The notes under the pieces were generated by a model, which was given only the letters and a program-made list of their open reading frames with translations, had not been told where the DNA came from and did not search any database. From positions 1 to 34,294 of the IMG/VR virus record IMGVR_UViG_3300030102_005918: a stretch of 34,294 nt of DNA; one strand, 5' to 3'. Below are positions 21,301 to 28,700 of the stretch, piece by piece. Each line of letters begins with the position of its first letter. The first letter of the stretch is position 1. This DNA is from a virus. The translations under genes and the position numbers were made by a program.

Positions 21301-23961
21301 GGTGACGCTGTTAGGTTTGAAACCACAGGATCTTTGCCGAGTGGTTTAGATGCTGATGATATATATTTTGTAAGAGTAACAGCAGCAACTACGTTTACTG
21401 TTCACTACACAGCTACAAATGCCAGTGGGAATAGTGGTATAGTTAACCTTACAAACGCAGGTTCTAATAGCACTGTTGTTCACATTGATGATGCAGGATC
21501 TACTCTTGAGCGCATAGTAGATTACGTTAATTCAAATGTAAAAATAGAGTTTTCAGAAGCATTACCATCTACCGCTCAAACAGACATTAATTATTTGCAA
21601 AGAACGTCATTGTTGTTGCGACCTGATGGATTTGCCCTTCATAGGCCATATGATGGTGGCGTGGAACTTATTCCATCTACAAATCCAGACAGTCAAATGG
21701 TTCGCCAAACACGTAAATATTTCCGTTACCAATCTGGTAAAGGTATTCAGGTTTCTTTTGCTGTTAATTTTAGCCCAACATCACAAATTGATACATTCAC
21801 AAGAATTGGTGCCGTTGGATCTATAAAAACTCGTTTTCCTCACAGATTAAGCACTGGATTAAATATTGTTACATCAGGGTCTACAAATACAAACCAAGAT
21901 GTTCTTGGTACAATAAATAAAACAGTAGTTGTTACACAAAACGATGATGCTCAAAATAAATTTACTATTGATAATAGTTATGACACTTTTACTCTTTTAG
22001 AGGGTAGAACGTATCGGTTTGATATGTCAGATTCATCTTTAAGTGGGCATCCTATGTATTTTTCTAGTGATCCTGCTGCTTTGACTGACAATACCGTTGC
22101 TCAATACACTACAGGAGTTACGGAAAATTACGCTTCTAACCCGCCCGGAACATCTGGCTCTTATATTGAGATTGCTGTGGCTGCAAGCGCACCAACATTA
22201 TATACCATGTGTGGTGTTCATAATAATATGGGACAGCAAGTTAATACTGACTTTGATGCTTCTAATAACAGAGCAAACTTATGGAATGGCACTTTAGCAG
22301 TAGCAAGTATTGTAGATGATTATAATTTTACTGTGACTTTAGATGGAACTCCATCAGACGTATCTGCTACTGGAATTATTGAATATTACGTTAACGGTTG
22401 GGAAAGAAGTTCTCTACGGTGCGGTCTTTTTGATGATCAAAATGGATTGTTTTTTGAATATGATGGACAAAAACTGCAATGTTGCAGAAGAAGTTCTATT
22501 CAACAAATTAGCGGTTTTGCGAACGTTGAGTTTAGATCAAGTAAAATAACGGGTGTAGATACACAGTTTGCAAATCAATTAAATGTTGGTGAAAAAATTG
22601 TAATTAAGGGACAAACGCACGTTATTTCTAAAATAGACAGTAATAACCTAATGTATGTTACACCTAGTTACCGTGGAGTTACAGCAGACAAAGTTGTTGT
22701 TACAAAGACAAACGATACAAAAGTACCACAAGGTCAGTGGAATTTAGATATTTGCGATGGAACAGGCGAAACTGGATTTAATTTAGACATTAATAGAATC
22801 CAAATGGCTTACATTGATTACTCTTGGTATGGTGCAGGTAAAGTTCGTTTTGGTTTCAAAGACCAACATGGTAATGTGCGTTACGTTCATAGTTTTGTGC
22901 ATGGTAACTTCTTTACTGAAGCATATATGAGATCAGGTAACATTCCTGCTAGATATGAAATTGAAAATATAGGTCTTCCAACATATGTCCCCGCATTGGC
23001 CCATTGGGGTACATCTGTTATTATGGACGGTAGATTTGATGCTGACGAAGCTTATATCTTTAATGCTACATCACCAAATATTACCCTAACAGGTGCAGCA
23101 AGCGTTGCTGCGCAAGCTAAAGTTGAATTTACAGGGCAATATTATCAGCGTTTGTATAACAGAAACTGGCAAGCAGGATTTGCAATTTTATTAGATAGTT
23201 CTGATCCTGCGCTATCCTCTGTTGCTGCAGGAACGCCCGTTACAGGAGCAGATTTAGCTGCTGATACTGTAACTGCAAATCCTATAAGTAATCTTGTTTT
23301 TCCTTTTCAACCTTACCTACCATCAATTACGTCAAGACAAGGAACAAGTTTTGCTACGCAAGCTACAAGATCACTTCTTCTTATTAATAAACAACCAACA
23401 GGGACAACTGGTTCAAGTAGCACTTACACAATTGGTACGGCAGGTCAAAGTAACATTACGGACGAAATTCCATTAATTAGTGTTAGGTTGGCACCATCAG
23501 TAGATACAAGTGCGCCGGGATTTTTGGGGGAACGTGAAATTATTAACAGAATGCAATTAATTTTAAATTCTGTTGGTATTTTAAGTACACATGGCGTAAC
23601 AATTAGACTTGTTTTAAATGGTTTGCTTTCGTCAAACGCTTGGGAAAGAGTTACAAACCCAAGTTTAAGTCAATTAATACTTCACACCAATGAAGACACT
23701 ATTAATGGTGGATTGAGTGTGTTTAACTTTGAGGCTCAAGGTGGAACAGGCACAACTGGTCGAACCCCTGTTTTAACTACTTCTGAGTTAGGAAGCGTTA
23801 CCACGCTAGGCAATTCTATTTTAGGTGGTGATGGTGTTTTTCCTGACGGTCCAGATGTTGTTACAGTTACTGCAAGACTTGCAGAAGATCCATCGACAGT
23901 TGCTTCAAATAATCCATTTCAAATCTCAGGTCGTTTAAGTTGGTCTGAATCTCAAGCATAA
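18343..23961 (+). CDS. Giant fibre/appendage protein with cupredoxin-like domain
   Basis: 1872 residues, ribosome site TAGGAT. Seven degenerate copies of a beta repeat (HGLTTGDAV...GGL..G..Y.V......F.L) lie at about residues 167, 347, 550, 629, 703, 842 and 980. Residues about 1192-1300 look like a cupredoxin: His1236 in SGHPMYF and Cys1290, His1293, Met1296 in YTMCGVHNNMG, the full ligand set of a type 1 copper site. Then comes INRIQMAYIDYSWYGAGKVR, a segment I know from cyanophage structural proteins, and a C-terminal beta region. The protein is probably a host-contacting appendage. Whether copper is bound is untested; the copper-site geometry is inferred from spacing. Confidence 0.85.
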   Translation: MGKKLVFNYTFDASAQTVRLDDDIYSAKRLLLITNTTTGDIIYQFNDANLGIANIAFDYENTTTTLTLNFDTTSMNDTDVLQILVEMDSADMTVNERFVDPVSKIRVSNPENLIDTDFEYGLQSTKWETLELTKNIPTFFSRSGDIPIELTSIDTINGSDQVQVVTAVDHGLRRGTPIIVQATANIACDGGFVVDAVIDNTTFTYTAKNQVNFTGNVVETFSQLFPASVYAGTEFKLSNIGGITTNEAAQSVLTVSTQFPNDFENGTSMALSNSFAKATINIDTDQVEFNNYTSLNKSTTSNAATGETGNFVLGGVHPFNWQPTDGYYFTEGTTSVDTNNNVITTPTPHGFTTGQAITYLTDTGTNTAIGGLTSGKTYYVVRINDTSFYLHNYRSTSSFYRTNLSSNGVSGGISKGCFARAFWQYYQYSFEQNRLLNGTFNWSPFTGDVKVDFGSSVANAPAKDRPLFATDAWTLTQYADITGDIFRGNNTSSYDWFFQQYYTSGFASTYSVRVYSTTSFGYYNISSGSYNVGWLPFLPNPTGCSFYVANHGLTTGDAVTITATSGTLPSPVASGTVYKAVVIDANRISLQTLAGADIVFTNGGTTNLAYQVTAYFPLENQDTIFVPDTTLKDGDAVVYSNNGGTDIGGLTNGSTYYVAFKNGSRFMLSTTANTFGDSYTIANQGLSSSVDLTNDYIDFDSTALSTGDAVRYTTTSTPIGGLSNGQIFWVRFVSGQDYTLHYSKSDATSNANKVNLGSYGTGTGVIQKLNIIDLTSKPSGETHIFTADFVGAADGLYSVASSAADGLSFTFNAGDKIEARSVSSVSQKSFIAGLNAFRINNHGLITGDSVEYTETGTTNVSGLSSGSSYFIIRKNKDFFSLATSQENAILGTAIALSDSGGQSSEITGTVSFAPTSIVGEFNGDGTISYEADSLSATGEDTNFTSFYNKGDSFFISIPETTVTATISSVNTSSNVITTSADHNFSTGDAVRFETTGSLPSGLDADDIYFVRVTAATTFTVHYTATNASGNSGIVNLTNAGSNSTVVHIDDAGSTLERIVDYVNSNVKIEFSEALPSTAQTDINYLQRTSLLLRPDGFALHRPYDGGVELIPSTNPDSQMVRQTRKYFRYQSGKGIQVSFAVNFSPTSQIDTFTRIGAVGSIKTRFPHRLSTGLNIVTSGSTNTNQDVLGTINKTVVVTQNDDAQNKFTIDNSYDTFTLLEGRTYRFDMSDSSLSGHPMYFSSDPAALTDNTVAQYTTGVTENYASNPPGTSGSYIEIAVAASAPTLYTMCGVHNNMGQQVNTDFDASNNRANLWNGTLAVASIVDDYNFTVTLDGTPSDVSATGIIEYYVNGWERSSLRCGLFDDQNGLFFEYDGQKLQCCRRSSIQQISGFANVEFRSSKITGVDTQFANQLNVGEKIVIKGQTHVISKIDSNNLMYVTPSYRGVTADKVVVTKTNDTKVPQGQWNLDICDGTGETGFNLDINRIQMAYIDYSWYGAGKVRFGFKDQHGNVRYVHSFVHGNFFTEAYMRSGNIPARYEIENIGLPTYVPALAHWGTSVIMDGRFDADEAYIFNATSPNITLTGAASVAAQAKVEFTGQYYQRLYNRNWQAGFAILLDSSDPALSSVAAGTPVTGADLAADTVTANPISNLVFPFQPYLPSITSRQGTSFATQATRSLLLINKQPTGTTGSSSTYTIGTAGQSNITDEIPLISVRLAPSVDTSAPGFLGEREIINRMQLILNSVGILSTHGVTIRLVLNGLLSSNAWERVTNPSLSQLILHTNEDTINGGLSVFNFEAQGGTGTTGRTPVLTTSELGSVTTLGNSILGGDGVFPDGPDVVTVTARLAEDPSTVASNNPFQISGRLSWSESQA

Positions 23962-23970
23962 GGTTGTGAA

Positions 23971-24342
23971 ATGTTATATGGCGAATATTCTTTTTCAGAA
24001 GAGCCATTTAGCAATGGTGGTATAAGTTACAGAGAAGAGGTTACAGGAAGTGAAGCAGTCACTTTTACTAATAATGTAGCAATAGCAGCTTCAGCAGTTG
24101 TTGATGTAACAGGCGTTGAAGCACAGACATTTATTAACAACGATGGTATAACAATTATAATTAATTCAGTTGTGGTGCCTACTGGTGTCGAAGCTGAAAC
24201 TTTTGTTGCGAATGTAAATATTTGGTCTTTTGAAACAGGAGATGCAAATGCAGAATATGCTTTACTTAATCCAAATCCAGACGCTTCATATGCTAATTCA
24301 AATCCTTCTCCATCAAACACGTGGGATGATCTAGTCATATGA
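23971..24342 (+). CDS. Short TGVEA-repeat protein
   Basis: 123 residues, ribosome site AAGG, between the two fibre genes. After MLYGEYSFSEEPFSNGG come three repeats of about 23 residues: VTGSEAVTFTNN, VTGVEAQTFINN and PTGVEAETFVAN, each followed by a Val/Ile-rich strand. The end is Asn/Pro-rich and ends NTWDDLVI. The repeat also occurs once at the end of the 31392-31751 protein. Probably a small fibre or attachment protein; no known enzymatic motif. Confidence 0.75.
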   Translation: MLYGEYSFSEEPFSNGGISYREEVTGSEAVTFTNNVAIAASAVVDVTGVEAQTFINNDGITIIINSVVVPTGVEAETFVANVNIWSFETGDANAEYALLNPNPDASYANSNPSPSNTWDDLVI

Positions 24343-24380
24343 TATTTTTTAGGTTATATTGTTTTTAAAGGAGTCTTGTT

Positions 24381-25769
24381 ATGCCAAGCACGTACAGTAC
24401 TAATCAGGGTTTAGAACTGATTGCCACGGGTGAACAATCAGGTACGTGGGGTTCATCTACCAACAATAATTTAGAAATTGTTGATCGTGTATTGAGCGGA
24501 GTTGGAACCATAGATCTTTCTAGTTCTGCTGCTGCGCATACATTAAGCACTACAGATGGAGCATTATCTGATGGTCAATATAAAGTTCTTGTGTTTACGG
24601 GCGCAACACAAGCTTGTACAGTAACAATTGATCCAAACAATCAAGCTAAATTATATTTTGTTGATAACAATTCTGGTCAGACCTTAACATTTACTCAAGG
24701 GTCTGGTGCAAATGTTACTGTCACAAACGGAGATTCAAAAGTAATTTATGCAGATGGTGCGGGTGCTTCGGCTGCAGTTGTTGATTTTTCTAGCAGTTTA
24801 GAAATGTCTTTAGTAAACATTACAGGTGGTTCAATTGACGGAACGCCTATAGGTGCAAACACAAAAAGCACAGGTGCATTTAATGTTGTAGACATTGATG
24901 GTGGTGGCGGTAGTGTTATTGATAATACAGACATAGGATCTACAACTCCAAAGTCTGGATCGTTTACCACCTTTACTGTTAACGCATCAGGATCAACTTT
25001 TACTGTTGCTCCTGTGAGTGGCATAGGAACGTTAGATAACGTCAATATTGGAGCCACCACAAGAGGCACAGGAGCATTTACAACTTTAAATGCAAACTCT
25101 AATGCTGCAATTTCAGGAAATCTTCAGGTTGATGGAAACGTTGATTTAGGTTCTGATAATAACGATACTGTTACAATTAACGGACTAGTTGATTCAGATA
25201 TTTTGCCTACAGGCACACGTGATCTTGGTTCAGCTTCTGCAAAATTTGAAGATCTTCATTTAGATGGAATAGCTTACGTTGATGACATTCATGCGTTAGA
25301 TTGTGACATTGATAGCGGGACAATTGATAATACAGTTATTGGTGGCACAACTGCAGCAGCAGGTACATTTACTACTTTGAACGCTACTTCAGTTACAACT
25401 GGGTCTATATCTGCAGGTAACTTTTACGAATTACAAACATCTCCTGCGCAATCAGGAACAACTTTTACTTGTAACGCAAATGATGGTAGTATGTTTGTGT
25501 GCAATCATAATAACGCTTCTGGTGCGGCTTTTGTTTTCACCAATTTACCTTCAACGGGTAGAGTTTATACAGCTACAATAATTCACGAATATACAGGTGG
25601 TAGCGCAATGTCTAGCATGTCATTTCCTTCTGGAACAGAATGGCCTAATGCAACTCAACCATCTCCACCCGGTCCGGGAGAAACAGATATTTACACCCTG
25701 TTTACCTATGATGGTGGAACAAATTGGTATGCAGGTCTTTCAGGAGCAAACTTTGGCGAACCTTCGTAA
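24381..25769 (+). CDS. Tail fibre protein with D-N-T-x-I-G repeats
   Basis: 462 residues, strong AAAGGAG site. The N-terminus STNQGLELIATGEQSGTWGS is the anchor found in many marine phage fibres. Four degenerate repeats of the type IDNTxIGxTTxxxGxFTTL begin near 24829, 24913, 25027 and 25318, as in trimeric T4-type fibre shafts. The end (YTATIIHEYTGGSAMSSMSF ... NWYAGLSGANFGEPS) is a common fibre cap. The stop at 25767-25769 falls just before a downstream frame continuing RKLWGWKHSQ, so the gene may really be fused by a +1 shift to the next ORF. Confidence 0.85.
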   Translation: MPSTYSTNQGLELIATGEQSGTWGSSTNNNLEIVDRVLSGVGTIDLSSSAAAHTLSTTDGALSDGQYKVLVFTGATQACTVTIDPNNQAKLYFVDNNSGQTLTFTQGSGANVTVTNGDSKVIYADGAGASAAVVDFSSSLEMSLVNITGGSIDGTPIGANTKSTGAFNVVDIDGGGGSVIDNTDIGSTTPKSGSFTTFTVNASGSTFTVAPVSGIGTLDNVNIGATTRGTGAFTTLNANSNAAISGNLQVDGNVDLGSDNNDTVTINGLVDSDILPTGTRDLGSASAKFEDLHLDGIAYVDDIHALDCDIDSGTIDNTVIGGTTAAAGTFTTLNATSVTTGSISAGNFYELQTSPAQSGTTFTCNANDGSMFVCNHNNASGAAFVFTNLPSTGRVYTATIIHEYTGGSAMSSMSFPSGTEWPNATQPSPPGPGETDIYTLFTYDGGTNWYAGLSGANFGEPS

Positions 25770-28700
25770 ACTTTGGGGATGGAAACACAGTCAAGTAGGA
25801 GCGTCCAACACTGAACCTTGGCCTGATGTTCAAAGGGGGCCGTGGGACCAAGGTGCTTCAGGTTATGGTGGTGGCGCATCTGGCGGTTCAAATACAGAAA
25901 CAGCAGCATTTCCAGATGATGCTTACAACTCTGCTCTTTTTTACAATAACAATCTTCAAACGGATGAAGTAACTGATCCTTGGGCACAATTAGATTTTTT
26001 ATATAGAGATGCGCCCTACAGTCCCGTACAAATGTTCGCCTTACCTGATGGAACATGGGGCACCTCTAATGATATGAATTACGCTTTGCAGCCCGGAAGT
26101 GATCTTATTTTAATGCAAATTAATGCTTTAGAGGATGTAAATACAACTTGGGGAACTGGTCAATTTGGGTTTGACAATAATTTTGGCACAACCTCTTGGG
26201 TTACAGAAAATAGAAAATTAGTTCCGGGAACAACTAGCCGTGCATGCATATATCAAGTTGGAAGAATAAAATCTAATTACGCAATGGTTTTTAATCAAAC
26301 TGCTTTTGGCGGCGGTGTTTCTGGTAGTACTCCACCTATTTTTGAAAATGGAGATGCATTTAATGTTGGTAATGTTGGCACTCAAGCAAGTACGTCAATG
26401 GATGCGTGGAACACTTCTGTAGATTTAGCAGGGGCTAAAGGAACTGGTGCAAATGCTTTGTATCATAGTTCATTAGACAGAACAGTAACGTCACGTGAAA
26501 ATTTCTTAAAAAACAAAGGTAGATGTGTTAGAAAAATATCTACAACAAATAATTTAAATGGGTATTTTCAAAATCCCTTATACGGAAAAACTGTTGATAT
26601 TGCTTATGAGATTGAGCGAACTTTAGAAAAATATGGTGTTGCCACAAATACTTTGCACATTAAAAGTGGTACTAATTCTACCAGACAAGTTACTGTTCTT
26701 TCTTATGTAGCAGGTCAGCTTCATTTTTGCGCTGCACCTGCACAACAGAACGAAGGTTCTGTAATGTATATTCCTTGTTATGTAAGAATGCATATAAGAG
26801 ATTATAACAATGGCAGACCTACTGCACATTTGGGTCATGCCCCAATGTATCGTTATGTAACCGTAGCAATTAGATTAGAAAGGCGTTTTTGCCCCGGCAC
26901 ATATTTGCCCGGAAGTGGAGTAGTTATTGATTGGAATATGACTAACAAAACTATTCTTGGTTCGCCAGAAATACCATTTACTGAAAGTTATATTTCGGGA
27001 GAGGGATGGGATAATTGGACAAATAAAGGTTATGAGTCACAAGATGAATTATTAAATCAACCAAGTAACGCAGGTGATAAACCTGTTCGATGTTATAGAT
27101 GGGGAACTAATGGTCAATCTTTTTACATAGTAGGTGGTAACATAGGGCAAGCTGCACCCACAAAAAGTGGTGGCGGTTCTAATATATATCACTGTCTAAA
27201 AAAGATTGACGTTGCTGATGAAACAGCGTTTGAATATGATCGTTTTTATCAAGTTGGCACACATAAAGATGCTAATACAGATCAATTTAATGAAACACAA
27301 TTTAGCGATGTAGAAGAAAATAGAATTATTGATCTTGATCCACGCGAAACAGGTATATGGGATAACGCATGGGTAAATGGTTTAGAAGAATATTATTATG
27401 CAAATCAGTCAGATTTGTTTGCGGATAGAAGAACTTGGGTTGGCAGTAAATACGGTTTTAATTCTAGCGCAACAAACCCGCCAGAAGTAGCACCTAAATA
27501 TCCTCAATCATTTACAATAGATGGTAGAACATACGAAGAAGAAATATTGTCATTTCGTTGGAGTGAAGATGGTTATTATTTATATGTGATTTGGGGTTTA
27601 GATCACCATCATAAAACCAGTAATACAGCAAGCGGTAATGTTAGAAGTTGGATGGCTCGTTATAGAACAACTCAACCTTATACTCCTGCGTATTTAAAAT
27701 GGTGCGGTGAAACTGACTCTACAGATACGCCACTTACACCTGCTGACGGAGCAAACAATATTGAAGATTACTATGGAATAAGAGACTTTACTATTTCTCC
27801 AGATAGAAACCATGCAATTGTTCTAGATAATCCATATAATGGTTTGTGGTCAGATGGAAAAGCTACTTATCCCGGTGGAGCAACGCCAGATGTAACAAAT
27901 AGAAGAAGATGGCCTAGTTTATCTCAATACAACTTTGGTGAGTTTGATTCAGAATATTCTAATATGCCTTACAAATATGAAGCAGGTGCTTACGGGGCTT
28001 ACGTTGTAGATACAACCCATGAGTCATTTAGGTTTTCTACTAATCCTTTAGCTACCTCAGTTAATGCCCCAAATTCAACTTCTATAGGTGGCCTTGGTCA
28101 ATATGGATATGTAAGAAAAGCTTGGTGGAAATGGCCTCAAAATACAATAAATTTAGGATCACCAGACAGTGGCACACTTACTGGAACAACAGTAACGCAA
28201 GAAAACTTTATATGGTTAAATAAAAGAATTGTAGGAAATGGAAATAATAAAAATTTAAGAGCGTGGAGTGATTATTACCGCAAAAGAGTAATAGGTGGAA
28301 GCACCATTCCAAGCACTAACACAGTGTCCCAAACTCAATACGTTAGACCAACAGCCATAGAATGGAATCCAGACGGTAGCATTTTATACTGTTTTCAACA
28401 ATGTGATTCTTTTAGTCGTGGTTCTAGTTTATATACAGCTTCTGGCGGTGGTTCATATGCCGTAAGCCGACCATACGGACCAGACTATGGCGTTGTTATG
28501 TATCCATTGCCTGTACATCCAAAAGAAGAGTGGTATCCAAATCCACCGAGGCCCGGTGGGGCAACTGAACCTACAGCTATTTCTGATAATATGGGAACTT
28601 TTGATTCCGAATACTATCCACCGTTTTTATACAATTACACACTTCGCGGGTTTTTTGAGCAATCTAATTGGATGAGAGAAAATATAAATGATACTGCTAG

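Noticed and set aside
25597-25728. Start of the giant propeller-like gene at ATG 25597
   Set aside because: This part lies inside the fibre gene in another frame and its amino acids (Cys/His/Leu/Pro mix) look like a shadow translation.
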